From: Piscibacillus salipiscarius JCM 13188
Lineage (GTDB): Bacteria > Bacillota > Bacilli > Bacillales > Alkalibacillaceae
Direction of reading: 5' to 3'
Length of the DNA stretch: 64,000 nt
NCBI RefSeq assembly: GCF_001311865.1
Contig: NZ_BBCD01000002.1
Span: forward strand, 124,001-188,000
The notes under the pieces are model-generated. The model was not told where the DNA came from. It did not search any database and saw nothing but the letters and a program-made list of their open reading frames with translations. Below are positions 45,728-55,818 of this stretch, in pieces. How positions within the stretch are numbered: the first letter of the stretch is position 1; the number at the start of each line of letters is the position of its first letter. Made by a program: the position numbers and the translations under genes.

Positions 45728-46342
45728 TTACCCCCTTACCTGTTCAACAAAAGCCTTGGCCTTCGCTTCAATCTCATCTAAATTGCCTTGAGTTAAAGAA
45801 CCACCGACCCCGACTGCAACAGCCCCATTTTCAAACCACTCATTGACGTTTTCTAAGTTCACACCACCTGTTGGCATAATCGAAACATCGGGCAATGGTC
45901 CTTTAAATTGTTTGATCGCACTTGGCCCGAACTGGGCTCCTGGAAATAGCTTGATAACCTGAGCTCCGTACTGCAAAGCCGTCATCATTTCGGAAACCGT
46001 CATACATCCTGGTAAATAAGGTACTTGATGCAGATTACATAAAAGCGCGATTTCCTTTTTAAAACCAGGGCTAACGACAAACTGTGCTCCGGCTTGAATA
46101 GCGAGTTTAGCTGTTATGTCATCTAAAACGGTCCCAGCACCAACGACTACATTTGGATGCTCTTCTCGAACTTGCTCAATAGCACGCTGGGCACCAGGTG
46201 TTGTATACGTTAACTCAACAGCCTTAAAACCGCCTTTTATAACAGCATCAGAATATTGGACAGCTTCTTGACTGTCTTCAGCCCGAATAACGGCGATTAA
46301 CTTTTGCTCAACCACTTTATTAAGCGTCTTTAACTGCTTCAT
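45728..46342 (-). CDS. kdgA: KDPG/KHG aldolase (hexuronate operon)
   Basis: 204-residue class I aldolase cleaving KDPG. The Schiff-base lysine is in AQVIKLFPGAQFGP near residue 133. Other motifs are AVELTYTTPGAQRAI, GAGTVLDDITAKLA, FVVSPGFKKEI, LPGCMTVSEM, MPTGGVNLENV and GVGGSLTQG. I chose ATG 46342, 8 nt after AGGAG; a longer in-frame extension upstream is out of context and overlaps uidA's end. Distinct from the aldolase at 0.4 kb, with modest identity. Confidence 0.92.
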   Translation of the reverse strand: MKQLKTLNKVVEQKLIAVIRAEDSQEAVQYSDAVIKGGFKAVELTYTTPGAQRAIEQVREEHPNVVVGAGTVLDDITAKLAIQAGAQFVVSPGFKKEIALLCNLHQVPYLPGCMTVSEMMTALQYGAQVIKLFPGAQFGPSAIKQFKGPLPDVSIMPTGGVNLENVNEWFENGAVAVGVGGSLTQGNLDEIEAKAKAFVEQVRG

Positions 46343-46361
46343 CACATCAACTCCTAACGAC

Positions 46362-48167
46362 TTACTCACCTTTTTTATAGCCGAAGCTCGGGATGTTGTG
46401 CCAACGTTTACGCATATAGTGCGCCGCTGATTTAGGCTTACGCTCACGAGTGAAGACACCTTTCTTATTACCTTGTACGCGAATTACGCCTTGACTCGTT
46501 TCAAAATCTGCAAAGTTCCAAATATGCTCACCGACAAAGTTTTCATGCTGATCAAACACTTTCTGGTTCGCCTCTAAAAACTTCACTTGATACTCTTCTG
46601 TGAACATGATGTCATCCATGTCATGGAATCCTGCAACCGTGTCAGCGCCATATTCGGTCATGATAACAGGTTTACCAGGGCAAACCTCTGCCCACTCTCT
46701 TAACTCTTGCGCAAGTTTCGCTTTTGCAACTTCTAAGTTACCACTTTCAACGTACCAGCCGTAGTAACGGTTTAAACTTAGAACATCGAGTTCATGCTCA
46801 ATTTTAGCTTTATCAGGTGTTGCCATTAAAATCGTCACTAATGTCACAGGGCGATTTTGTGGATCCACTTCACGAGTTAAATCGATCAGCGGTTTAAAAT
46901 ACTCATAAGCGCCGTCTTCATAGGATTCAGGCTCATTAGCCACACTCCACATCAGAACAGCTGGGTGGTTTTTATCACGAGCGACTAAATCTCTAATGAC
47001 TTGAGCATGATGTTCATACGTGCCAAGCTCTTTCCAAGTATCGCGTTTTTCGCTTGAGCCTAATAAACTTGCAGAGAAGTTTAAATGAAGTCCTACTGCT
47101 GGCGTTTCATCAATGACGACTAATCCTTCACGGTCAGCCAAACGCATAATTTCTTCTGAATACGGATAGTGAGCTGTACGGAACGAGTTAGCGCCAATCC
47201 ATTTCATCAGGTTAAAATCCATCACGTTAATCGGTTCATTAAAACCACGCCCGCTAATAAAGGAATCTTCATGCTTACCAAAGCCTTTAAAATAGAACGG
47301 CTTGCCGTTAATTAAAAATTGATTATGCGTAACTTCAACTGTTCGAACCCCAAATGGTTCGTAATACTGATCAACGACTTCATCCCCGTCAACAAGTTCA
47401 ACCTTTAATTGGTAAAGATACGCATCTAACGGTTCCCAAAGATTAGCATTTTCAATCGTCACCTGACCGTTTGAACCAGATGCTGTCGCTACTTCTTCGT
47501 TGTTCTCATCTAAAACTGTGACGTTAACTTGATGATTTGAACCCACGACCTCAACTTCATAATCAACAACACCATTTGAACCATCTAGATCTGTTACTAC
47601 GGTCACATCGTTAATATAAGTTTTAGGTGTGGTATAAATTTTAACTGGGCGATGAATACCAGCATAATTAAAAAAGTCAAAGTTAGGTGAGTTTTCTACG
47701 ACTTTTCCAATACCTTCGACTTCTCGTTCAGTATAAAGTCCGACAGGTAATGTTGTTTCATCCAAAATGTTGTTCACGGCTACAGTCACACGGTTCACAC
47801 CTGGCTGAACAACGTCATTAATTTCTTTTTCAAATGGCAGGAAACCGCCTTTATTCTCGCAAACAAGCATTCCATTTACATAAACTTTAGCTTCATGCGT
47901 CACGGAACCAAAGCGAAGAACCAATCGTTCACTAAACGCATACTTTGGTACTTGAAATTCACGTTCATACCAAACCCACCCGATATGATTACGAATCTCT
48001 TTAATGACACTCACATCATTATAAGATGACGGAACAGCCATAGAAGATGGATTTTCTAAAGGCTTTTGGCTTACGCTTTCTTGAAGCTCAATTCCGTCTA
48101 ATTTAAAATTCCAGATTCCATTTAAGTCAAAAACACCACGAGTATCTGTCGTAATTGGATATAACAT
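46362..48167 (-). CDS. uidA: Beta-glucuronidase (GH2)
   Basis: 601-residue cytoplasmic glycosidase releasing glucuronic acid from glucuronides. It has the GH2 sugar-binding (residues 15-180), immunoglobulin-like (180-275) and TIM-barrel (275-600) domains. The acid/base glutamate is in [10 protein letters not shown] near residue 408, the nucleophile in [13 protein letters not shown] near residue 503, and [13 protein letters not shown] and [11 protein letters not shown] lie near residue 330-360. The NxK carboxylate-recognition element of glucuronidases appears as NKKG near residue 569. GGAGG is 7 nt before the ATG. It is in the middle of the hexuronate operon. Confidence 0.93.
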   Translation of the reverse strand: MLYPITTDTRGVFDLNGIWNFKLDGIELQESVSQKPLENPSSMAVPSSYNDVSVIKEIRNHIGWVWYEREFQVPKYAFSERLVLRFGSVTHEAKVYVNGMLVCENKGGFLPFEKEINDVVQPGVNRVTVAVNNILDETTLPVGLYTEREVEGIGKVVENSPNFDFFNYAGIHRPVKIYTTPKTYINDVTVVTDLDGSNGVVDYEVEVVGSNHQVNVTVLDENNEEVATASGSNGQVTIENANLWEPLDAYLYQLKVELVDGDEVVDQYYEPFGVRTVEVTHNQFLINGKPFYFKGFGKHEDSFISGRGFNEPINVMDFNLMKWIGANSFRTAHYPYSEEIMRLADREGLVVIDETPAVGLHLNFSASLLGSSEKRDTWKELGTYEHHAQVIRDLVARDKNHPAVLMWSVANEPESYEDGAYEYFKPLIDLTREVDPQNRPVTLVTILMATPDKAKIEHELDVLSLNRYYGWYVESGNLEVAKAKLAQELREWAEVCPGKPVIMTEYGADTVAGFHDMDDIMFTEEYQVKFLEANQKVFDQHENFVGEHIWNFADFETSQGVIRVQGNKKGVFTRERKPKSAAHYMRKRWHNIPSFGYKKGE

Positions 48168-48194
48168 ATAAATACCTCCGTTTTTTATTTAAAT

Positions 48195-49035
48195 TTATAC
48201 ACCTGAATAAGCTGAAAAGCCTCCATCAACCGGAACGATAATGCCGTTGACAAAGCCTGATGCTTGTTGATTCACGAGCCACATCAAGGTGCCAACTAAC
48301 TCTTCTGGCTCACCAAAACGATCTTCTGGAGTCTGAGATAAAATTTTCTCAGCACGTTCAGATAACGAACCATCTTCTTTATAAAGTAAGTTTCGGTTTT
48401 GGTCGGTTAAGAAAAAGCCAGGCGCAATTGCATTAACGCGAACGCCTACTTTTGAAAAATAGACTGCAAGCCACTGCGTAAAGTTACTCACAGCCGCTTT
48501 AGCTCCGCTGTAAGCCGGAATACGGGTTAATGGAGTAAAGGCGTTCATCGAAGATACGTTAATAATCGTCGCACCTTCTGCGTTCACCATATCTTGTCCA
48601 AATACTTGAGTCGGTAAGAACGAACCTAAAAAGTTCATATCAAATAAATCACCAACAGCGTTTTGGTCTAAATCAAAAAACGACTGCTCACCATCGTCTT
48701 CAGTAAAATAATCATGTGACGTGGTCGCTTTTGGATCGTTACCTCCAGCGCCGTTGATTAAAATATCGCAAGTGCCGAACTGCTCCCTTTAGGTCCTCAC
48801 GCACACGTTTTAGATCATCTTTGTTTAAAACATCAACACTGTAGCCAATGGCCTCGTGTCCTTTACTTTTAATACTCTCGACTACACGGTCAATCTTTGA
48901 TTGCGTACGTGCTAGAACCGCTACCTTTGCGCCTGCTTCAGCTAATGCTTCACTTAGAACAGAACCTAACACGCCGCTCCCGCCAGTCACAACAGCAACT
49001 TTACCTGATAAATCTGTATTAAATGGTATCGTCAT
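48195..49035 (-). CDS. SDR-family D-mannonate oxidoreductase (fructuronate reductase role), frameshifted
   Basis: Short-chain dehydrogenase of about 280 residues after repair. The NAD motif VAVVTGGSGVLGSVLSEALAEAG is at residue 12-34 and CDILINGAGGNDP near residue 92. The catalytic Ser is in INVSSMNAFT, and Tyr-Lys are in AYSGAKAAVSNF. RVNAIAPGFF and GIIVPVDGGF complete the pattern. One base (extra G near 48786) breaks the frame. By position between uxaC and uxuA it should reduce fructuronate to mannonate, as B. subtilis YjmF does; the chemistry is inferred. Confidence 0.88.
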
Positions 49036-49052
49036 TTAATCACCTCCGAAGA

Positions 49053-50442
49053 TTATAAACTAAAATACTCTTTTGCATTGTAATAACAAATGTTCTGTAT
49101 ATATTGCTTTAATAACTGACGATCATTTGGAACCAGTCCTTGTTCGACCCAGCTACCAAATAACCGGCAAAGAATGCGTCTGAAATACTCATGTCTTGAA
49201 AAGGATAGAAAGCTTCTCGAATCAGTCAGCATACCGACGAAATTACTGATTAAGCCAATATTAGCAAGCGTCTTCATCTGGTTCTCCATCCCATCGATCG
49301 TATCGTTAAACCACCAAGCTGTGCCAAATTGAATTTTTCCGCGGATTCCATCGCCTTGGAAGTTACCTGCCATCGACGCTAAGATCGGATAATCATTCGG
49401 ATTCAAGCTATATAATACCGTTTTAGGTAGCTTTTGTTTTCGCTCAAGAGAGTCCATCAGGCTTCCAAGTGGTTTAGCAAGCTTCGTGTCATTAATCGAA
49501 TCAAATCCCGAATCAGGACCTAATTGTTCAAACATTCGCGAATTGTTATTACGCTTTGGCCCCATGTGAAGCTGCATAATCCAGCCTTTTTCATGATACA
49601 TCTTGCCTAACTGAATGAGCGTGTATGTTTTATACTGCTCTACTTCATGGTCTGAAAGTTTCTCATTGTTTAAACGCTTTTTAAAAATATTCTCGACTTC
49701 TTGTTCAGTTGCCTCTGCAAAAACATTTCGTTAATACCGTGATCAGAGCTTCGGCAGCCTAATTCATCAAAAATCAACTCGCTCTTGTAGGGCTTTTATA
49801 AAACTGCGAGTAATCATTAATAGAATACCCAACGGCGTCTTCTAACTTTTGAGCCAATCCATAAAACCATCTTGCTGAATATTAAGGCCTGTATCTGGTC
49901 TAAACGACGGTGACACCTGCAGGCCTTCAATTCCTTGTAACGCTTGATGTGAAGACAGCGAATCAACTGGATCATCCGTTGTCCCTACAAATTCAACACG
50001 ATCTTTTTTTAATAACTGGCGAACCGACCATTTAGGAGATTGAAGCTTCGCATTCGCTTCCTCCCAAATATCCTTCGCTGTTTCTTCACTTAATAACTGA
50101 TCAATATCGAAATAACGTTTTACTCTAAATGAGTCCAGTGATATAAAGGATTACCGAGTGTCTGGGGAACGGTCTTCGCCCACGCTAAGAACTTCTCGTA
50201 ATCCGAAGCATCACCTGTAATATAATACTCATCAATTCCATTAGCTCTCATCGCTCTCCACTTATAATGGTCACCAGAAAGCCAAATTTCCGTTAAATTC
50301 TGATAATTTTTGTCATTTAAAATGTCATCTGGAACCAGATGATTGTGATAATCAATAATCGGAAGGTTTTTTGCGTATTCATGATAGAGCTCATAAGCTG
50401 TCTCATTGTTTAGCAAAAATCATCTTGAATAAACGTATTCAT
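49053..50442 (-). CDS. uxaC: Glucuronate isomerase, multiply frameshifted
   Basis: Converts glucuronate to fructuronate; amidohydrolase fold, about 464 residues after repair. Visible: the N-terminal [28 protein letters not shown] (metal-binding HNH at residue about 30), [35 protein letters not shown] and [67 protein letters not shown]. At least four homopolymer breaks occur (near 50413, 50128, 49730-49735 and 49800-49856). The intervening frames are fully conserved, so it is probably intact in vivo. First gene of the operon, beneath a controlled promoter. Confidence 0.87.
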
Positions 50443-50469
50443 ACAAATCCTCGCTTTTTTGTATAATTT

Positions 50470-50527
50470 GTTTGTTTACTAAACAAACTATTAATTTTAT
50501 AATATATGTAAGCGGTTTTAATTTCAA
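50470..50527 (-). promoter_or_regulatory. Promoter, ROK operator and cre-like site of the hexuronate operon
   Basis: Minus-strand -35 TTGAAA (50527-50522), 17-nt spacer and -10 TATTAT (50504-50499). The spacer holds a cre-like CcpA motif TGTAAGCGGTTTTA (plus strand, 50507-50520). A 19-bp palindrome GTTTGTTTACTAAACAAAC lies just past the -10 (50470-50488), about where transcription starts. The same three-part design recurs before the symporter gene. Confidence 0.75.
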
Positions 50528-50614
50528 CCCTCTTTGCTCTGAAAATTTTATTTTCATAGAATTGTCTTTTATGTCTGCTAAGATTAAATTAGAATATTTA
50601 AAGTTGGTGAAGTC

Positions 50615-51802
50615 ATGAGTACAGGAGACGCACAATATATAAAGAACTTAAACAGACGTATTCTAATCGAACATGTCATTAAAGAACAAACACTCTCAAG
50701 AAGTGATTTAGCAAGAGTGACAGGTTTAAATAAAGCAACGGTTTCGGCCCAAATATCAAAATTAATCGATGACGGGATCATTAGAGAAACCAAAGTCGGA
50801 CATATTGATTCGCCAGGGCGCAAGCCAATTTTAATAGAAATGAATGGACAAGCTGGCTACAGTATCGGTATTGATATTGACGCCAATGAGTTTCGCTTTG
50901 TCTTCATAGATTTAAAAGGAAAACCTATAGAGCGAAAAGTTGTACCAATTGACCAAGGTGACGTAGATGAAATAATCTCTATTATCCAATACCACTTAAA
51001 ACCACTGATTGAAACTTATAACGAGTCTCATAAGCCGATTGGATTAACTGGTATTGCAGTTGGTATACACGGAATCATCAATAGTTATGACCAAATCGTT
51101 TTTACACCTAATCAAAAATGGCAATATTCAAACTTTAAATCCAAATTTGAAGAGGTCTTCAATGTTCCGGTTGTTATTGACAACAACGCGAATTTAAGTG
51201 CTTACGGTGAGCAAGTCTATTACGAAAACATCCAAGATCTATTCTGTATCACGCTTTATTCAGGTATAGGACTCGGAATCATTAACAACTCTAAAATCTA
51301 TCGAGGTTATGATGGATTTGCAGGTGAAATTGGCCATATGGTGGTCAACCCTGATGGGGAATTATGTTCCTGTGGAAATAAAGGATGCTGGGAATTATAC
51401 GCCTCAGAACGGGCGCTTAGAAACCGGTTTAATGCTAAATTTGGCTCTATGCCGCAAAACCCAGCTGAGATTTTTGAGAAACCAAAGTATGAATCTGAAT
51501 TAGATTCGTATATTCAATATTTAGCAATCGGTTTAAACAATATAATCAATATATTTAACCCACAGCGAATTGTATTAAACGGAGCTATGATTAATCAAAA
51601 TCCAGAAGTCATTCAATCTATTGAGAGACATCTTAAATCAAAGATCAATAGTTATGAAACAATTCACCTTTCCCATTTAGGTGAGTTTGCCTGTGCACTT
51701 GGCGGGGCAGCATTGGTTCTCAAAAACTATTTAAACATTAACACATTAGATTTTGTGGAGTACGAATATTTTAATAGTCATGAAAAGAGCGCTTGGACCT
51801 AA
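50615..51802 (+). CDS. ROK-family transcriptional repressor (XylR/NagC type)
   Basis: 395 residues. N-terminal winged helix (residues 10-80: LSRSDLARVTGLNKATVSAQISKLIDDGIIRE), then a ROK sugar-binding domain (YSIGIDIDANEFRFVFIDLKG, IAVGIHGIINSYD, IDNNANLSAYGE, GYDGFAGEIGHMVVNPDGELC) with the Zn motif CSCGNKGCWE near residue 255. It is divergent from the hexuronate operon and next to the symporter gene. It is the likely owner of the two identical GTTTGTTTACTAAACAAAC operators. The ligand is probably glucuronate or fructuronate. Confidence 0.9.
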   Translation: MSTGDAQYIKNLNRRILIEHVIKEQTLSRSDLARVTGLNKATVSAQISKLIDDGIIRETKVGHIDSPGRKPILIEMNGQAGYSIGIDIDANEFRFVFIDLKGKPIERKVVPIDQGDVDEIISIIQYHLKPLIETYNESHKPIGLTGIAVGIHGIINSYDQIVFTPNQKWQYSNFKSKFEEVFNVPVVIDNNANLSAYGEQVYYENIQDLFCITLYSGIGLGIINNSKIYRGYDGFAGEIGHMVVNPDGELCSCGNKGCWELYASERALRNRFNAKFGSMPQNPAEIFEKPKYESELDSYIQYLAIGLNNIINIFNPQRIVLNGAMINQNPEVIQSIERHLKSKINSYETIHLSHLGEFACALGGAALVLKNYLNINTLDFVEYEYFNSHEKSAWT

Positions 51803-51813
51803 TCCAAGCGCTC
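51787..51813. terminator. Bidirectional terminator between the ROK regulator and the symporter gene
   Basis: Perfect 11-bp stem GAGCGCTTGGA/TCCAAGCGCTC with loop CCTAA, overlapping the last codons of the regulator. Confidence 0.8.
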
Positions 51814-51819
51814 TCTTAG

Positions 51820-53295
51820 TTAATTAGCTTGATTAACTTCTTCGGACTTTTTTTCTTTAACATCAGCAATTTCTTGCTGTATTTCTTTCATTGTTTCCCC
51901 ATCTAACTTATAGAAATGCATGGCTAAGATGGAGATTAACCAACCAAGGACTGGAATACCGAAAGCAACAAATAACGTTGCATATAATAAAGGATTAGTT
52001 AGGGATTCTCCAATTTGCGGAAATTCTTCTGTATAGCCAATCATGGCAACGACATAACCAACAAGAGCTGGAGCTAAGGACGATACTAGCTTGTCTACAA
52101 ATGAGAACATCGCTGAAATCATACCCGGTACGTAGCGTCCTGTTTTATACGTCTCATAATCAGACGTATCCGCAATCATCGGAATAACAATCGATGGTGT
52201 TAAGGTACCGACACCGCGTCCAATACTGTAAAGAACCATAAAGGCAATTGTTAACCAGCCGAACGATTCAAAGTTCGCATCTGTCGGATTATCTACGAGT
52301 AACATAATGACCGCTAATGCCGTGAAGGAAACAACTCCTAACCAAGAAGCTCTTACCAAGGCTTTTTTCATACCTACTTTTCTAGCATACACAACACCAA
52401 AATAAGTAATAAACAAGCTTGGCGCAATAATGATTAAGGAGTACGTACCACTTAGTTCAAAGTTACCTAAAGCAATTGCGAACAGCATGACCATCACGGG
52501 CTGCTGCATCATCACCGTAACCGCAAGTTTATCAGTTGATGCAGATAAGACTAGCATCTGAAGGGGTCTGTTCCCTTTTAGAACTGGCCAGTAATCTCTA
52601 AATCTCACATTTGCAGAAAGATCCGCAAGGCCATAAAACTCTTTTCGATCTTTAGGCTTGATTCCAATAATAGCTAACATAGTAAAAATAGCTGCTAAAA
52701 TAATAATCTCAATATATAATTCTTGGAACAATCCGCTAGTAAACCCGCCATACTTTTGTGTTAAATAAGATGAAACAAACACTTGTCCTAGAGAGAACAA
52801 TGTAATGTTATAAACCGAATCAAAAATCGAGAATAGCGGACGCTGCTTCGGATGGTTCGTTAAGACCGTTTGAGCAGCCCTTGTCACATTGGTTTGCAAT
52901 GTGTAACCAATGATATAAATAGCGTGAATCACTATAAATGCAGCTAATGCCAGATTTTCAGGTAAAAGGTGAATATTAAACATTAGAATAAATGAAATGA
53001 TTAAAATAATATTTCCTGTCACCATGATTGGTATAAATTTACCGAATCGTGTCTCCGTTTTATCAAGAACAAATCCAATAATCGGATCTGTCACGGCATC
53101 AAACGCACGCATCGCTGCTAAGATCGTACTGACGATCACAACCGCAAGACCAGCTACCCCTGTTGCATAGTAAGATACAAAGGCTAATGCAAACATATAA
53201 AGGTTTGTCGCCGTATTGTTTAATGCAAAGAAACCAATCTGCCATACTTTAGCCTTATGATAATTGCCTTCATTTCCAACAATTGAAGCTCCCAT
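51820..53295 (-). CDS. GPH-family (glycoside-pentoside-hexuronide) cation symporter, UidB-like
   Basis: 491-residue, 12-helix symporter of the GPH family. Signatures are AAMRAFDAVTDPIIGFVLDKTETRFGKFIP near residue 65, TNHPKQRPLFSIFDSVYN after helix 4, and RGVGTLTPSIVIPMIADTSDYETYKTGRYVPGMISAMFSFVDKL in the second half. The cytoplasmic C-terminus (MKEIQQEIADVKEKK) is an amphipathic coil. It has its own promoter with the ROK operator, so it is co-regulated with uidA. Substrate: glucuronides or free glucuronate. Confidence 0.9.
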   Translation of the reverse strand: MGASIVGNEGNYHKAKVWQIGFFALNNTATNLYMFALAFVSYYATGVAGLAVVIVSTILAAMRAFDAVTDPIIGFVLDKTETRFGKFIPIMVTGNIILIISFILMFNIHLLPENLALAAFIVIHAIYIIGYTLQTNVTRAAQTVLTNHPKQRPLFSIFDSVYNITLFSLGQVFVSSYLTQKYGGFTSGLFQELYIEIIILAAIFTMLAIIGIKPKDRKEFYGLADLSANVRFRDYWPVLKGNRPLQMLVLSASTDKLAVTVMMQQPVMVMLFAIALGNFELSGTYSLIIIAPSLFITYFGVVYARKVGMKKALVRASWLGVVSFTALAVIMLLVDNPTDANFESFGWLTIAFMVLYSIGRGVGTLTPSIVIPMIADTSDYETYKTGRYVPGMISAMFSFVDKLVSSLAPALVGYVVAMIGYTEEFPQIGESLTNPLLYATLFVAFGIPVLGWLISILAMHFYKLDGETMKEIQQEIADVKEKKSEEVNQAN

Positions 53296-53412
53296 TGTAC
53301 ACTCCCCTTTTAGTCGTCCATTAAAGAAACCGTTTACATTTTAACAACAAATTAGTTAAATTTTTCAGAAAAATATTGGTAAAAATAAAATTCACACGCG
53401 CATGTGTAATTT

Positions 53413-53470
53413 GTTTGTTTACTAAACAAACTTATATTGTCATATTATATGTAAGCGTTTTAGATGTCAA
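53413..53470 (-). promoter_or_regulatory. Promoter, ROK operator and cre-like site of the symporter gene
   Basis: Minus-strand -35 TTGACA (53470-53465, consensus), 17-nt spacer and -10 TAATAT (53447-53442). The spacer contains cre-like TGTAAGCGTTTTAG. The palindrome GTTTGTTTACTAAACAAAC (53413-53431) lies at the start site. It is identical in sequence and position to the uxaC promoter. Confidence 0.8.
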
Positions 53471-53562
53471 TAATGTTTTAAAAAATCTGAATTTAGGTTG
53501 GGATATTCCGATTTTAACAGTAGCTTGAACGTGAACTTATGAGTTTTGGTCGCCGTTTGGGC

Positions 53563-53729
53563 TTTCTATTTTGGTTTGGCTCATTCCTTTTTACATTTGT
53601 GTGCTCCCTATTTCGGTTGAGCTCTTCCCTATTTACATTCAGGCAATCCCTATTTATGTTCGCGCGTCCCCTTTTTGGTTGAGCTAGTCTCTATTGATGT
53701 TCAAGGCTTCCCTATCGACATTGCTCCAT
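53563..53729. repeat. 21-nt phased intergenic array, family A, locus 3
   Basis: Eight units of 20-21 nt, core TCCCTATTTACATT. Reads as SLFTFxx heptads on plus with one internal stop. It fills the gap between the symporter promoter and the NMO terminator. Confidence 0.85.
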
Positions 53730-53744
53730 TTCCAAAAATAAAAA

Positions 53745-53771
53745 GAAGCTTTTGCGCTCACGCAAAAGCCT
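53745..53771 (-). terminator. Terminator of the nitronate monooxygenase gene
   Basis: GCTTTTGCG/CGCAAAAGC stem with loop CTCA or the complement, right after the stop codon, with T-rich sequence after it. Nearly the same hairpin as after uxuA. Confidence 0.75.
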
Positions 53772-53775
53772 CTAC

Positions 53776-54843
53776 TTATACAATAATCTCCTTCGCTTCA
53801 AGAATCACATCATCTAACACATCACGCACCGATTCTTCTTTCTCTACTGATCTCACACCTTGCCCTGCATATAACGACAAATATTCAGCGTCGCCACGTT
53901 CCTTAGCAGAAGTTCGAACAGGTTTTGTAGCCATGTTTTGAAATGGATATGGAAAACGAGTCTTTTTATCAAACGATCGAACAAGCTCATTCTCAATTGC
54001 TCGAGCTGGCCTGCCAGAAATATTTTTCGTAATAACGGTACTCGTCTCATCACCAGCAAATAGAGCTTCTTTATAAGCATTCGGAATTCCTGATTCGCTT
54101 GTCGTTAAAAAGCGCGTCCCCATCTGAACGCCTGAAGCACCTAACACCATTGCCGCAACAAGTCCTTTCCCGTCCATAATACCACCTGCAGCAACCACCG
54201 GAACATCGACTGCCCCTGTGACTTGAGGTACTAACGAGAACGTTCCGATATTAGCGCCTCCTGGATACTTCTCAACATTAAACGTTCCACGGTGCCCGCC
54301 AGCTTCACTACCTTGCGCAACGATCACATCAACTCCCGCAGCTTCTGCCTGAACCGCTTCATCAACATTTGTCACCATTGTCATGAGCACAGCACCAGCA
54401 CTTTTAGCACGCTCTGCTATTTCTTCAGGCAAGATACCAAAAGCTGTACTAATAACAGGCACCTTTTCCTCTAGCAAAACATCGACCTGCTCTGCTACAC
54501 GGTTTTGCCAACTGAAATCAACCTGATCGACAGGGTTTAACTCAACTTGAGTGCGCACAGCATTTAAAGCCTCAACTTCACTCGACTGAAAAGACTGTTC
54601 ACGATCACCTCTAAGCGAAAATACATTTACCGCAAACGGCTGATTAGTCTTCTTTTTAATCTCACGAATAGCCTCGCGAATCGATTCGGGTTCCATGTAG
54701 GCTGCTCCAAGTGTTCCAAGAGCCCCAAACTCAGATACTTCCGCAACTAACTCAGGCGTCGTTGAACCACCAGCCATTCCAGCCTGAATGATTGGGAATT
54801 TAATACCAAGCAACTCACACAATTCATTTTGCAATTTAATCAT
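53776..54843 (-). CDS. Nitronate monooxygenase (NMO class I / FabK-like)
   Basis: 355-residue FMN enzyme oxidising nitronates such as propionate 3-nitronate. Motifs: FPIIQAGMAGGSTTPELVAEVSEFGALGTLGAAYM near residue 14-48, PFAVNVFSLRG near residue 70, VIVAQGSEAGGHRG with the conserved histidine near residue 185, VPVVAAGGIMDGKGLVAAMVLGASGVQMGTRFL near residue 215-247. GGGAGGG is 8 nt before the ATG. It belongs to the FMN TIM-barrel family that also includes enoyl-ACP reductase II, from which it cannot be fully separated by eye. Monocistronic. Confidence 0.88.
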   Translation of the reverse strand: MIKLQNELCELLGIKFPIIQAGMAGGSTTPELVAEVSEFGALGTLGAAYMEPESIREAIREIKKKTNQPFAVNVFSLRGDREQSFQSSEVEALNAVRTQVELNPVDQVDFSWQNRVAEQVDVLLEEKVPVISTAFGILPEEIAERAKSAGAVLMTMVTNVDEAVQAEAAGVDVIVAQGSEAGGHRGTFNVEKYPGGANIGTFSLVPQVTGAVDVPVVAAGGIMDGKGLVAAMVLGASGVQMGTRFLTTSESGIPNAYKEALFAGDETSTVITKNISGRPARAIENELVRSFDKKTRFPYPFQNMATKPVRTSAKERGDAEYLSLYAGQGVRSVEKEESVRDVLDDVILEAKEIIV

Positions 54844-54911
54844 GCTAAAAACCCTCCCGGCGACTTACTTCTTAATGATCATTTTACATGATTAATCCTT
54901 CTGGCCATAAA

Positions 54912-54940
54912 AAGAAGCTTTTGGGTAAGCCCAAAAGCAA
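54912..54940 (-). terminator. Terminator of the sugar ABC operon
   Basis: GCTTTTGGG/CCCAAAAGC with loop TAAG; downstream on the minus strand TTCTTTTTAT. It lies about 55 nt after the ABC permease stop. Confidence 0.75.
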
Positions 54941-54996
54941 CTATATTTTGCTTCCCATTTCGATTCAAACGCCCCTTAACCTAATTCTACCTTATC

Positions 54997-55806
54997 TTAC
55001 TTAATCCCAGAATGCATAAAGCTCGATACAAATTGTTTTTGAAAAATGAAAAAGGCAATCAACAACGGAAAGATCACCATCACTGTACCAGCTGTCACCA
55101 TCCCCCACTGCGCCCCTGTCTCATACGATTGGGCAAACAAAGCAATCCCGACGGTAAGTGGACGATTTTCTACAGAGTCCGTAATGATTAGCGGCCACAT
55201 GAAATTACTCCAGTGGTGACTAACGGACACCAGCGCAAACGCAATATAAGTCGGTTTCGCGGCTGGGATATAAACATGACGCAGCGTCTGATACCATTTA
55301 CACCCGTCCATTTTTGAGGCCTCATCTAATTCATAAGGTACTTGTTTAAATGTTTGTCTAAGTAAAAATACCCCAAACGCTGACGCCCAGTAAGGAAGCA
55401 TGACCGCGAGCTTCGAATCTACTAGCCCAAGCTGTCCCATCACCTGATAATTTGGAAAGAGTAAGATTTCAGGCTGAATCATGAGTTGCACTAAAAATAA
55501 AATAAACAAACGTTGCGACCTTTAAACTTTAACCTTGCAAAGGCATACGCTGCGAGTGTGATTGTGATCAATTGCATAGCTAAAATGCCAAACACAATCA
55601 CAAAGGTATTATAGTAATAACGCAAAATGGAGCGGCATTCCAAGCGTCCTTGTAATTCTGAAGAGTCGGTTCGTTCACAAAAAATGGATTAGAACCATTA
55701 ATGATTTCATTAGCCGGAGAGAAGGACGTCATAAAACCCAAACGAGAGGCGTTGCAAACACTACTCCAAGTATGACAATGACTGAGTAGTTTATAAATCG
55801 ACTCAT
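54997..55806 (-). CDS. Carbohydrate ABC transporter permease (MalG type), frameshifted
   Basis: About 270 residues after repair, six membrane helices. The N-terminal SRFINYSVIVILGVVFATPLVW, then ALQNYKDAWNAAPF and RYYYNTFVIVFGILAMQ restore a MalG-type half; the EAA loop is DEASKMDGCKWYQTLRHVYIPAAKPTY near residue 175. Three breaks, near 55735, 55622 and 55513, are each one-base homopolymer losses. It pairs with the next permease. No ATP-binding gene is present in the window, as is common for such operons that share a MsmX-type ATPase. Confidence 0.85.
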
Positions 55807-55818
55807 CTTCTCTCCTCC

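Noticed and set aside
53563-53941. Small open frames reading through 21-nt arrays and terminator hairpins (44.5-44.8 kb and 53.7-53.9 kb)
   Set aside because: They consist only of repeat units plus hairpin sequence, overlap real genes on the other strand and lack ribosome sites.
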